Positions 32,412-40,108 of a DNA stretch of 40,108 bases are shown here, piece by piece. The notes below the pieces were generated by a model, which worked only from the letters and a program-made list of their open reading frames with translations, was not told where the DNA came from and searched no databases. Made by a program: the position numbers and the translations under genes. The stretch is from positions 1 to 40,108 of the forward strand of contig NZ_PDNI01000053.1 in the NCBI RefSeq assembly GCF_002925845.1, in the 5' to 3' direction. Numbering within the stretch: position 1 is the first letter of the stretch; each line of letters begins with the position of its first letter. Source of the stretch: Roseovarius nitratireducens (lineage in GTDB: Bacteria > Pseudomonadota > Alphaproteobacteria > Rhodobacterales > Rhodobacteraceae).

Positions 32412-33962
32412 TTACGCCCGTTCGAAGCGGCGGTAGTTCAGCTCGCCCGAGGGCGCGGCATTCACCACCACGTCGGTGCTGTGCACGAAGGCCTCAGGCT
32501 CATGGTTAATCCAGACATAGGCGCCGGTGTTCTCCATGATCTCCTGCATCCGCACGTAGATGTCGTGGCGCTTCTGGAGGTCCGTCTCGTCGATGCCTTC
32601 CTGATAGAGGCGGTCGAATTCCTCATCCGTCCAACGCTCCCAGTTCCAGACGCCGACCTGGTCGGAAGTAAACCATTGCGTCGCCTCGTAGGGGTCTGGC
32701 GTGGTGCCAAAGCGCATGATCCACAGTTCCAGATCCTGCCAGGTGTCGCCCTTGCTCTCCTGGCCCATTTCCCAGAACGGGCCACTGTCGAGCGGCAGCA
32801 CCTTTACGGTGATCCCGACCGCCGCGAGGTTGGCCTGGATGATCTGCGCCGCCAGCATCCGCTCCTGGTTGTTGAGCGTGCGCAGCGTCAACTCCAACCC
32901 CGAAACACCCGCCTCGTCCAGCATCGCGCGCGCCTTGGCAGGGTCATAGCCGTAGCCGGTGCTGTCGCGTTGCCCGACGAGGCCGGGGCAGATGATGCCG
33001 TGGGATTTTGCGGTGGTCCCCGAATAGGCCCCCTGAAGGATCGTATCCACGTCCACCGCGTGCTGAATGGCTTGGCGCACGCGGATGTCCTGCAGCTTGG
33101 GATGCTCGGTGTTCATGCCCATCCACATGTATTGCAGCTCGCCCGCCACAGCGATGCCGGTGCCTTCTGGCATGTCCTTGGTATAGCGCGCCAGCGTGTC
33201 GGCCCCCACCTCGGTGCAATCCAGTTCCCCGGCCTCGAAGGCCAGTTCGGCGGCCTTGACCTCGGTGATGACATTACACTCGATCCGCTCGAAGGCCGGT
33301 TTCGGCCCATTCCAATCGGGGTTGGCGGAGAAAACCGCGCGCTGACCCGGCGTCGCCTCGTAGGTATATGGGCCGCAGACCGCCGGAAACTGCGTGGTGA
33401 ACTTGCCGCCCGCCTCGGTCATGGCCTTCTCGCTCAGCACCGCGCCGGGGCCGTGGCATAGCGTGATCATGATGAATGGTGCGAAGGGCTTCGACAGGAC
33501 GATGGTGCCGCTGCGCTCGCCCGTCACCTCGACATGGTCCATCGCCTCGAAATAGCCTGACCAGTCGCTGTCCTTCATCCGCTCGTAGGAATACTTGACA
33601 TCCGACGCCTGTACCGGCCCGTGGCCGCCTGACCATACCAGCCCCTCGGCCAGTTCGAACTCGATATGCGTGGCGTCGCGCTGCTCCAGCCTGGTGACGA
33701 AATACGTGGGTTCCCAGGTGAACGTGTCGCCAGCACGGGCGTATTGCGCGAGGAAGGGCAGGCATTGCTTTTGCGCCTCGATCTCGGTGCCGCCTGTCAT
33801 GTAGCCCGGATCGAGCACGTTGTTGTCGCCGTCGATGCGCAGCCGAAGCGTGCCGCCGCCCTGCGCGAACGCGGCGGTCGGCCAGCCCGGCACGAGGCCC
33901 ATCGCCCCAAGTACGGCAGTGGTGCCAAGAAATCCCCTGCGTGTGGTTCCTGTCTGTTTCAT
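32412..33962 (-). CDS. Peptide-type ABC solute-binding protein (SBP_bac_5), Tat signal
   Basis: A 516-residue family-5 extracellular solute-binding protein. The N-terminus has a twin-arginine motif (TTRRGFLG, residues 6-13), a hydrophobic stretch and a cleavage site near residue 33 (AAFA), so it is probably exported folded. The mature protein has the usual family segments, such as ASDVKYSYERMKDSDW (F/Y-S-x-x-R region), QDIRVRQAIQHAVD and YDPAKARAMLDEAG. AGGGAGAA precedes the ATG. A copy of a 28-bp motif lies 61 bp upstream of its start (34023-34050). The ligand is unknown. Confidence 0.92.
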   Translation of the reverse strand: MKQTGTTRRGFLGTTAVLGAMGLVPGWPTAAFAQGGGTLRLRIDGDNNVLDPGYMTGGTEIEAQKQCLPFLAQYARAGDTFTWEPTYFVTRLEQRDATHIEFELAEGLVWSGGHGPVQASDVKYSYERMKDSDWSGYFEAMDHVEVTGERSGTIVLSKPFAPFIMITLCHGPGAVLSEKAMTEAGGKFTTQFPAVCGPYTYEATPGQRAVFSANPDWNGPKPAFERIECNVITEVKAAELAFEAGELDCTEVGADTLARYTKDMPEGTGIAVAGELQYMWMGMNTEHPKLQDIRVRQAIQHAVDVDTILQGAYSGTTAKSHGIICPGLVGQRDSTGYGYDPAKARAMLDEAGVSGLELTLRTLNNQERMLAAQIIQANLAAVGITVKVLPLDSGPFWEMGQESKGDTWQDLELWIMRFGTTPDPYEATQWFTSDQVGVWNWERWTDEEFDRLYQEGIDETDLQKRHDIYVRMQEIMENTGAYVWINHEPEAFVHSTDVVVNAAPSGELNYRRFERA

Positions 33963-34022
33963 CTCTGTCTTCTCCCTGTTTGTTACCTGTGCAGATCATG
34001 CCACGCGAAGGCACGTCAGCCT

Positions 34023-34050
34023 ATTTCGCGTCCTTGCGCGAAGTGACGCT
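34023..34050. promoter_or_regulatory. 28-bp motif, copy 2 (upstream of the binding-protein gene)
   Basis: The interval begins ATTTCGCGTCCTTGCGCG and ends TGACGCT. It matches the copy at 36169-36196 at 23 of 28 bases in the same orientation relative to the leftward genes. It contains TTTCGC and TTGCGC one helical turn apart and also a 6-bp inverted repeat (TTCGCG/CGCGAA). It lies between the CocE-type stop and the solute-binding protein start, so it is probably a regulator site for an internal promoter. Confidence 0.55.
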
Positions 34051-34068
34051 GAACTCGCGAACATCGGC

Positions 34069-36090
34069 TCACACATGATCCCGCGCGATCCGCTCTTCCC
34101 AACGCTTTTCCGCCACCAGATCGTCGCCCTCCCAAGCGCGCAACTCGGCGGTGACGATGAACTCCTGCGCGTCCGCACGAAGCTCTGTCCGGGTCTCCGA
34201 GCGCACGGACCAGTCGCCACGGTTCAGCCCGTAGTGCCACTCGGTGCGTCCCCACGCAGCCGTCACATCGTCAAGCGGCACGCCATAGGTCTCGTATCCC
34301 TGCTTGTGCATGGTGATGTCGTTGGCCAAGAGCCGCGTCACCCCGCCGCCCTCGGCAATCTGCATCTGCATTTCGTTGCCTGCCGCATCCTCGACGATAC
34401 GAAAATAGCTCTCGGGTTCGATGATCTGCTCGGTCACGGGCGGCGGCCCGGCCACCGGAGGGTCGAAGGCGGGCAGCATATCGTCCAGCGGCGACGGTCC
34501 GCGCAGTGGCAAGTCCAGGGCGCTGCCCCCGGTATGGATGCTCAGCGTCACCGGCTCGGGGGCTGGCCAGATCATCGGGAAATAGCTGGTCGACAGTGCC
34601 AGCCGCAGCCGGTGCCCCGCGGGCAGGCTCTGCGCCACGGGCTTCATCGGGACGGTCACGTCATACACCTCGCCCGGCACCAGCGGTTCGGGCCGGTCGT
34701 GCCCGCCGCGATGGGTGAGGTTGAATACACCAAAGCAGAGCCGGGTCGCGCGCCCGTCAGGGTGCACGTCCACCAGCCGCGCCGCGATCTGCGCCACCGG
34801 GCGGTCCACGCTCAGCCGCAGGTGCACATTTGCGTCCCCGGCAAAGGTCAGTCCCTCCTTCGGCACCTCGATCTCGAAGCACAGGCTGCCCGCATCCTCG
34901 CGCCGCTGATCCACCGGCGCATCCCCCGGCGCGCCATAGCCGCACCACTTGCCCGAGGCCATGCCGACATCGGTGGGGCTTTGATGGGTCAACACGGCGC
35001 TCTCACCCGGAGACTCAAGGCTTAGCCCGCCGCCGGGTGTGAGGTGAAAGAGCGTGCGCACGACCTGCGGCGAGGGCCATTCCGGCTCGGCGATCCAACG
35101 GCCCGGGCGCGAATCGTAATGGCCCCGTGGTGGCACGCTCTCCTGCACGAAGAGCCGCAGCATCGGCTCATTCATGATGCCGGTATCCTGCCCCTTGAGC
35201 CAGTGATCCCACCAGCGCAATTCCTCTTGCAGGAAGCCGATCGCCGGCCCCGGCTCTCCGAGGTGTGGATAGCGGTGCGCCCAAGGGCCGACCAGACCCT
35301 TTTTCGGGCCTTGAAGGTTCTCCATCAGGCGAAACACGCTGCGGCAATACCCGTCCGCCCAACCCGACACCGCGTAGACCGGCACACGCACCCGCGACCA
35401 GTCCTCGCAGATCGACCCGTGCCGCCAGAATTCGTCGCGCCGCTGATGCCCCAGCCAGTTCTTGAGCCATAGCCCGCTGCCCTCCAGCCGTTCCAGCCAC
35501 ATGTCGCGCCACCTGTCGCCGACATTGGCCGGATCGGGGGGCAGCGTGTTGCGCCCGAACATGATCGACGCCCAACTCAACTGTTCGCCCAAGAGACAGC
35601 CGCCCATGTAGTGGATGTCATCGGCATAGCGGTCGTCGGTCGAGCACAGCGTCACCACCGCCTTGAGCGCGGGCGGTTGCAAGGCCGCGATCTGAAGCCC
35701 GTTGAACCCGCCCCAGGAAATGCCGATCATCCCCACCTTGCCATCGCACCACGGCTGCCGCGCGATCCAGTCGATGGCGTCGCAACCATCCTGCAATTCC
35801 TGAGGCAGGTATTCATCCACCATCAGCCCCTCGGAATCGCCCGCACCGCGCAGGTCGAGCCGGATCACCGCGTAGCCGTGCCCGGCGAGGTAAGGCTGCA
35901 TCGAGGCATCGCGCATCGTGGTGAAATCATTCTTGCGATAGGGAAGGTATTCGAGGATCGCGGGCACCGGCGCATCCGGCGCACCCTCCGGCATCCAGAT
36001 GCGCGCGGCCAGCTTGCAGCCGTCTGGCATCGGGATTTCCACATGACTGATTTCCGTTACCTCATACGGAAACACGTCCACGTGCTTCAT
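34069..36090 (-). CDS. CocE/NonD family hydrolase
   Basis: A 673-residue S15/CocE-family enzyme. An alpha/beta-hydrolase domain carries Ser125 in GISWGG, Asp246 in SGWADGY and His272 in VGPWAHRYPH. A helical cap and a C-terminal jelly-roll domain (from about residue 330, AGHRLRLALSTSYFPMIWP) follow. Known members hydrolyse cocaine, alpha-amino acid esters, glutaryl-7-ACA or X-Pro peptides. There is no signal peptide. It is the first gene of the leftward cluster with a peptide importer and a C69 enzyme and is divergent from an HTH regulator. The real substrate is likely an ester or amide imported by that system. Confidence 0.9.
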   Translation of the reverse strand: MKHVDVFPYEVTEISHVEIPMPDGCKLAARIWMPEGAPDAPVPAILEYLPYRKNDFTTMRDASMQPYLAGHGYAVIRLDLRGAGDSEGLMVDEYLPQELQDGCDAIDWIARQPWCDGKVGMIGISWGGFNGLQIAALQPPALKAVVTLCSTDDRYADDIHYMGGCLLGEQLSWASIMFGRNTLPPDPANVGDRWRDMWLERLEGSGLWLKNWLGHQRRDEFWRHGSICEDWSRVRVPVYAVSGWADGYCRSVFRLMENLQGPKKGLVGPWAHRYPHLGEPGPAIGFLQEELRWWDHWLKGQDTGIMNEPMLRLFVQESVPPRGHYDSRPGRWIAEPEWPSPQVVRTLFHLTPGGGLSLESPGESAVLTHQSPTDVGMASGKWCGYGAPGDAPVDQRREDAGSLCFEIEVPKEGLTFAGDANVHLRLSVDRPVAQIAARLVDVHPDGRATRLCFGVFNLTHRGGHDRPEPLVPGEVYDVTVPMKPVAQSLPAGHRLRLALSTSYFPMIWPAPEPVTLSIHTGGSALDLPLRGPSPLDDMLPAFDPPVAGPPPVTEQIIEPESYFRIVEDAAGNEMQMQIAEGGGVTRLLANDITMHKQGYETYGVPLDDVTAAWGRTEWHYGLNRGDWSVRSETRTELRADAQEFIVTAELRAWEGDDLVAEKRWEERIARDHV

Positions 36091-36168
36091 TCGTCTACCT
36101 CCGGGCCGCTGTTCATCACAGGGATGCGTGTCATTGCCCAGAGCCTACGCTCCGCCGCGCGGCGCGCA

Positions 36169-36196
36169 ATTTCGCACCCTTTCGCTAATTGACGCT
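36169..36196. promoter_or_regulatory. 28-bp motif, copy 1 (regulator/hydrolase divergent gap)
   Basis: It begins ATTTCGCACCCTTTCGCT and ends TGACGCT. TTTCGC is directly repeated with a 10-bp period. Five of 28 positions differ from the copy at 34023-34050. It overlaps the -35 element of the regulator promoter and lies 79 bp upstream of the CocE-type start. This placement suits autorepression and control of the leftward cluster by the adjacent HTH protein. Confidence 0.55.
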
Positions 36197-36215
36197 ATTT
36201 GGGCTTCACTATACA
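36189..36215 (+). promoter_or_regulatory. Candidate promoter giving a near-leaderless regulator transcript
   Basis: TTGACG (36189-36194) and TATACA (36210-36215) are 15 bp apart, slightly short but otherwise good sigma70 elements. Transcription starting about seven bases after the -10 would begin at roughly 36222, two bases before the ATG (36224). No Shine-Dalgarno sequence exists before that ATG, which agrees with a leaderless message. Confidence 0.5.
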
Positions 36216-36223
36216 CATGCGAC

Positions 36224-37036
36224 ATGTCTGATGATCTGCGCCACAACCTCGCCCTGCTATGCAGCTATTTTCCATCAATTGCAGAGGTTTGCCGCAGGCT
36301 TGACTTCAATCGTCAGCAGTTCAACAAGTACCTGGCCGGCAATGCCTATCCGTCGCGCCACAACATGCGTCGGATCTGTGATTTTTTCGGTGTATCCGAA
36401 TCCGAACTGCTGATGGAGCCGCAGCAATTCCAGGAGATCGTTTCACTGAAACGCAAGCCGCTCCAGCAGGAAGCGCTGAGCAAGCCCCTGCGCCATCTCG
36501 ACCGGCTGTATCAGCACAGTCAGGAATTGAACAAATATGTAGGCTATTATTTCCGCTACTTTTATTCCTTTGGAAACCACGGAAAGGTCATTCGATCCCT
36601 GGCGCTCGTCTACCGGGAGGATGACAAGTATTACTGGAAGAATATCGAGATTCTGCGCGACCCGGAAACCGGACGCACGAGTGGGCTAAACAAATATGAA
36701 GGCGTGTTGTTCTACCTTGCTGATCGCCTCTACATTCTGGAGTACGAAGCGATCGAAGTGAATTCCATTACGCAGGCAACGCTTTACCCAAGCCACCGAA
36801 GCAGGCTCGGGCTGCTGCTTGGCATACAAACCGGCGGCCCGACACGCCGAGGACGCAAACCCGGGGCCTCGAAGGTTGCATTGGAGTATCTGGGCCGCGA
36901 TATCAATGTCCGCCAAGCTCTGAAGCGCACCGGGCTGTTCGATCCAGAGGATGGCCTGATACGATCAGAAATCCTTTCCTTGATCGAGAACACCATAGAA
37001 CCGTCGACATTTGTTCTGGATGTGGACGAGCCGTGA
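36224..37036 (+). CDS. HTH (XRE-like) transcriptional regulator
   Basis: A 270-residue regulator. Residues about 8-60 form an XRE/Cro-type helix-turn-helix (SIAEVCRRLDFNRQQFNKYL, then PSRHNMRRICDFFGVSESEL). The remaining ~200 residues are a conserved-looking domain of unknown ligand, with several aromatic residues (YVGYYFRYFYSFGN). The ATG at 36224 is chosen because the product then begins just before the HTH; the open frame further upstream crosses the promoter. It is divergent from the CocE/ABC/C69 cluster and is its probable regulator. Codon use is less GC-biased than its neighbours, hinting at acquisition. Confidence 0.82.
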   Translation: MSDDLRHNLALLCSYFPSIAEVCRRLDFNRQQFNKYLAGNAYPSRHNMRRICDFFGVSESELLMEPQQFQEIVSLKRKPLQQEALSKPLRHLDRLYQHSQELNKYVGYYFRYFYSFGNHGKVIRSLALVYREDDKYYWKNIEILRDPETGRTSGLNKYEGVLFYLADRLYILEYEAIEVNSITQATLYPSHRSRLGLLLGIQTGGPTRRGRKPGASKVALEYLGRDINVRQALKRTGLFDPEDGLIRSEILSLIENTIEPSTFVLDVDEP

Positions 37037-37162
37037 TGCGTGGCTGTTTCAGGCCAATTGAACAGGATGACAGTCCCCCCGTAAGGGCCTGACCGATAAC
37101 AGGTCGCCCCTTCAGTAGCGCCTCAAGGCGGTCCCGGGCGCGCTAAAACCGCTCAAGGATGT

Positions 37163-40108
37163 TCAGGCTACCACCATCGACACGTTCACGTCATCATCCA
37201 CAGCGAGCGTGGCAAGCAGCGTATTCGAGCCATCAAAGAACTGGTAGATATCGAAGGTCGTGCCGTTGTCCGTAACCGGCCCCGTCCCGGCCGGATTCCT
37301 GACGATATTCCCGTCAGGGTTGGTCAGTTCGAGGCTGTCGCCGGGATCTCCGTAGACCGTGGCGCTATCGGGATCGGCGAGGGCTCCACCGAGGAGCGCC
37401 TCGAGATCGGTATCTCGTTCGGACGACAGCCCCTCGATATCCGCCAGCGTCAGGGACAGGCTGTTGACCTGCCCGTTCTCCATATCCAGTGCCTCGATAT
37501 CGTTGATTGTCAGCGTCGGCAGCACATCGCTTGTCAGATCGCCCGCCATGTCGAACCTAAGCGTGTCGCGCCCGGTGCCGCCGTCGGCCAGAACCGTCCC
37601 CGCTGGCGCGCCAAGGGTGATGAGATCATCATTCGCCCCACCAAACATACGGTCGTTTCCGCCGCCACCAAGCAAACTGTCGTTTCCACCGCCACCGATC
37701 AGGAGATCATCGCCCAGACCACCGTCAAGCGTATCCGCAGCCGCGCCACCCAGCAAAAGATCCGCGCCGTCCGAGCTGGTCGGCGATACCGCGCCGTCCG
37801 GGGTCCAAAGGCGCCCGGCCTCGACGATGGTGATCTGATCTCCTGTTGTACCGACATCGCCATCAAGGTCGAATACTGCCGTGGCAACAAAGTCATTAAC
37901 CTCGCCAAGCATGTTTTCTATCCCGGCAACTGACGCCAGCGGCAGGGTGAACCCGGTGCCGTCCGGGTCGATCGCGGTAGCAATAACGCCATGATCGGTG
38001 CCGTCACTCTCCAGTTCCAGCGAGAAAGAAACCAGCTCAGCGGCGAAGAGCCCAGTTTCCTGGATTTCAGCGGTCAGGTCCGAAGCTGCGGTGATCGTCT
38101 TGGCGTCGCCATCGCTGTCGAAGCGGTAATCGGTGCCGCCGATGGTAAAGGTCTGTTCCAGTTTCGTAGGATCGAAGCCGCCGCCAATCCCGAAGGTAAA
38201 GATCTCTGGATCATGCGCATCCCGGATACTCTTGATCGCGTTCTGCCACAGGCTGTCTGAGCCGGATGGCTGCCCATCGGTAATAAAATAGAGGATATCG
38301 ACCTCGTCATTACCAACGGTGTTCTCCTGATCGAAGAATTCCTTGGCATCGTTGATCGCTTCGTGCCAGTCGGTGCCGCCACCCGGGTGGCTTATGCCGT
38401 CCAGCGCCGTCTGGATCGCGGCTGCGTCTTGGACCAGATCGAACGGCGTGAAGCCGTTCGCGGGGTTATCCACCCCGTTCTTGCCATAGCTGGTGGCACC
38501 GTTCGCAAAGACGACGATCTGCACGTCCACTTGCGGCGCGTTGGGGTTGTCGAAATCGACGGCCAGTGCTGCGAGCGCATCCTTGACCGCCGTGATCTGG
38601 TCGGCGAACTCATCCGCGAAGCTACCCGATCCATCCATTGCGAAGACAAGGTTGATCGGCGTCGCCTCGACCGTGGAGCGGGTAACGTTGACGCTGCCGG
38701 CAGGGCGCCCTTCAACGCTTTCGATGTCTATTGTAATGCCCAACCCGCGATCCTGCGCCTCCTGCGGGCCAGGATCGTTCACGGCGACCGTGACGGTCGC
38801 ACTATCCGACAGGCTGCCATCGCTCGCGGTGACCTCGAAACTGTCAAAACCGGCGAACCCCTCATCGGGCGTATAGCTGAAACTGCCGTCGGAATTAACG
38901 GTCACCTGGCCATCGTTCGGACCCAAGCCGCCAAGGCTGAACTGGGGCGACTCGCCCGCATCCGGGTCGAAGCCAAGGACCGTGCCGGTGATCGGCCCGT
39001 CATTGTCACCGGAAACCAAAAGGTCCTCGGCCACCGGCGCGTCGTTCTCGCCCGCCACGGTGACGGTGACCGTGGCGGTCGAAGTTTCGCCTGCCGCGTC
39101 CTCGACCGTGTAGGTGAAGCTGTCCGTCGTGGTGACGCCGGCGGCGAGGCTTTCGAACTGGCCGTCGGGATCGTAGGAAAACTGCCCGTTGCCCAGATCG
39201 GTCACCGTGCCCGACGTCGCCAACGTGCCGAGCGTGAAGCTGCGCGTGTCCCCGGCATCGGGATCGGAGACCGCCGCGTTGACCGTGATCGCGGGGCCGT
39301 CCTCATCGGCATTCACCGCCACATCCGAGGCCACCGGCGCGTCGTTCTCGCCGGTGATCTCGATCACGGTGCCCTGCGTCGAGACCTGCGTGCCGGAGAT
39401 CACATCGAAGTTCAGGATGAAGCGCCCGCTCTCCCCTGCCCCGAGGAAATCGTAATTCGCCGTGTCCACGGTCGCCGTGGTGGCGCCGATGCTGAACGGG
39501 GCCACGGTGCCGGTGTCACTGTCCCCCGCCGCCGCGATCGAAAGCGAACCGGGCACGATCTGCGGCGTCTCCGCGGTGTCGACATCGCTCGCCGTCAGCA
39601 CCGTGGCCGGGTCGAAGACCACGTTCGACAACACGCCCGCGTCGCCCTCGGGGACGGGGGCAAAATCGGAGAGCGAAATCACCGGCGCGTCGTTCTCGCC
39701 CGTCACGGTCACGGTGACGTCGTTCACGGCGGTCGCGCCATGCGCGTCCGTTGCCGTGACCCGGATCGTCACGTCGCGCGTCGCGCCCGCCGCAAGGTCC
39801 TGGAAATCGGCACCGGGATCGAAGCTGAGCGTGCTGCCCGCAATCGTGGCGCTGCCCTCGGCGGGTACCCCGGTGACAGCGTAGCTGAGCGTCGTGCCGT
39901 CGTCGTCGCTGTCAACGTCCGCCCCGAGCGCCGCAAGGTCGAGCGTGACCACAGGCCCATCCTCGACCGCCGCCGCACCCGCCGCCGCAAGCACCGGCGC
40001 GTCGTTCTCGCCCGTCACGGTCACGGTGACGTCGTTCACCGCCGTGGCGCCATGCGCGTCCGTTGCCGTGACCCGGATCGTCACGTCGCGCGTCGCGCCC
40101 GCCGCAAG
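37163..40108 (-). CDS. VCBS/vWA/RTX giant secreted protein (partial, C-terminal ~980 residues)
   Basis: The frame is open to the right edge, so the N-terminus lies outside the window. In order it shows at least five cadherin/VCBS-type modules each ending GENDAP or similar, the first full one being 104 residues. A von Willebrand A domain follows (about visible residues 475-660) with the MIDAS elements DGSGS, GGTDWHE and ITDGQ. Then comes a short RTX block of calcium-binding nonapeptides (GGLGDDLLIGGGGNDSLLGG, then GGGGNDRMFGG) and a C-terminal ~150-residue tail suited to type I secretion. It is probably a surface adhesin. Type I secretion genes are not visible here. Confidence 0.9.
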   Translation of the reverse strand, partial: LAAGATRDVTIRVTATDAHGATAVNDVTVTVTGENDAPVLAAAGAAAVEDGPVVTLDLAALGADVDSDDDGTTLSYAVTGVPAEGSATIAGSTLSFDPGADFQDLAAGATRDVTIRVTATDAHGATAVNDVTVTVTGENDAPVISLSDFAPVPEGDAGVLSNVVFDPATVLTASDVDTAETPQIVPGSLSIAAAGDSDTGTVAPFSIGATTATVDTANYDFLGAGESGRFILNFDVISGTQVSTQGTVIEITGENDAPVASDVAVNADEDGPAITVNAAVSDPDAGDTRSFTLGTLATSGTVTDLGNGQFSYDPDGQFESLAAGVTTTDSFTYTVEDAAGETSTATVTVTVAGENDAPVAEDLLVSGDNDGPITGTVLGFDPDAGESPQFSLGGLGPNDGQVTVNSDGSFSYTPDEGFAGFDSFEVTASDGSLSDSATVTVAVNDPGPQEAQDRGLGITIDIESVEGRPAGSVNVTRSTVEATPINLVFAMDGSGSFADEFADQITAVKDALAALAVDFDNPNAPQVDVQIVVFANGATSYGKNGVDNPANGFTPFDLVQDAAAIQTALDGISHPGGGTDWHEAINDAKEFFDQENTVGNDEVDILYFITDGQPSGSDSLWQNAIKSIRDAHDPEIFTFGIGGGFDPTKLEQTFTIGGTDYRFDSDGDAKTITAASDLTAEIQETGLFAAELVSFSLELESDGTDHGVIATAIDPDGTGFTLPLASVAGIENMLGEVNDFVATAVFDLDGDVGTTGDQITIVEAGRLWTPDGAVSPTSSDGADLLLGGAAADTLDGGLGDDLLIGGGGNDSLLGGGGNDRMFGGANDDLITLGAPAGTVLADGGTGRDTLRFDMAGDLTSDVLPTLTINDIEALDMENGQVNSLSLTLADIEGLSSERDTDLEALLGGALADPDSATVYGDPGDSLELTNPDGNIVRNPAGTGPVTDNGTTFDIYQFFDGSNTLLATLAVDDDVNVSMVVA
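39681..40108 (-). repeat. 312-bp tandem VCBS module repeat
   Basis: The sequence starting ACCGGCGCGTCGTTCTCGCC at 39681 recurs at 39993, a period of 312 bp (104 codons). The ~115 bp visible in both copies differ at only a few positions around 39739-39748 and 40051-40060. Such high identity at DNA level indicates recent duplication or gene conversion of the module, and more copies probably follow beyond the window. Confidence 0.8.

Noticed and set aside
37037-37162. Terminator between the convergent HTH regulator and the RTX gene
   Set aside because: No stem with a T-run on either strand was found.
39681-40108. CRISPR-like array suggested by regular repeats
   Set aside because: The period is 312 bp and in frame with a VCBS protein module, so it is coding repetition, not CRISPR.

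Overview
The window looks like chromosomal DNA of a marine alphaproteobacterium of the Roseobacter group (Rhodobacterales). The basis is the high GC content, a dmdA-acuI pair, a DUF2484 gene near murC, TRAP and peptide ABC transporters, a VCBS/RTX giant protein, and an intergenic hairpin with a GGAATATTTCTGGCAAGATG tail of a type I associate with this order. No rRNA, tRNA or CRISPR array is visible.

Layout. (1) 148-4491: a leftward sulfur operon (SBP56/methanethiol oxidase family, 2Fe-2S ferredoxin, CoA-binding protein, rhodanese, persulfide-dioxygenase-like protein) divergent from an IclR regulator, with a direct-repeat operator candidate between them. (2) 4658-9379: a LysR regulator divergent from a TRAP transporter (dctPQM) and an alpha/beta hydrolase. 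(3) 9407-14501: a leftward piece of the division/cell-wall cluster (ftsW, murG, murC) continuing into an amino-acid permease and DUF2484; murB, ddl and ftsQAZ are not next to it. (4) 14629-15816: an HI0933-type flavoprotein. (5) 16081-21012: a GntR/FCD regulator with a near-perfect 26-bp palindrome beside its start, divergent from DUF2182, DUF1326, DinB, dmdA and acuI. This is a DMSP demethylation/acryloyl-CoA operon with three unassigned genes placed before dmdA. (6) 21070-24012: a GNAT gene, then a tyrosine integrase with tandem repeats upstream and about 1 kb of scar DNA holding transposase and RidA remnants. (7) 24013-26856: a DUF1989 gene, an APH-like/AAA fusion protein with an FNR-like box upstream, and two tiny overlapping membrane ORFs. 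(8) 26954-37036: a leftward cluster of CocE/NonD hydrolase, solute-binding protein, two permeases, fused double ATPase and a C69-family Ntn hydrolase, divergent from an HTH regulator. (9) 37163 to the window end: the C-terminal part of a VCBS/vWA/RTX secreted protein.

How the parts may fit. DmdA demethylates DMSP; further steps encoded elsewhere release methanethiol, which the SBP56-family enzyme could oxidise to formaldehyde, H2S and H2O2. The rhodanese and persulfide dioxygenase would then handle reduced sulfur. AcuI removes acryloyl-CoA. This links two separately regulated loci through one metabolite stream (inference).

The best candidate for an undescribed system is block 8. A degenerate 28-bp motif (23 of 28 identical) occurs upstream of both the hydrolase/regulator pair and the solute-binding protein gene, so the cluster may be a regulon for import and hydrolysis of an unidentified peptide-, amide- or ester-type compound. 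The second candidate is the DUF2182-DUF1326-DinB insert in the dmdA operon.
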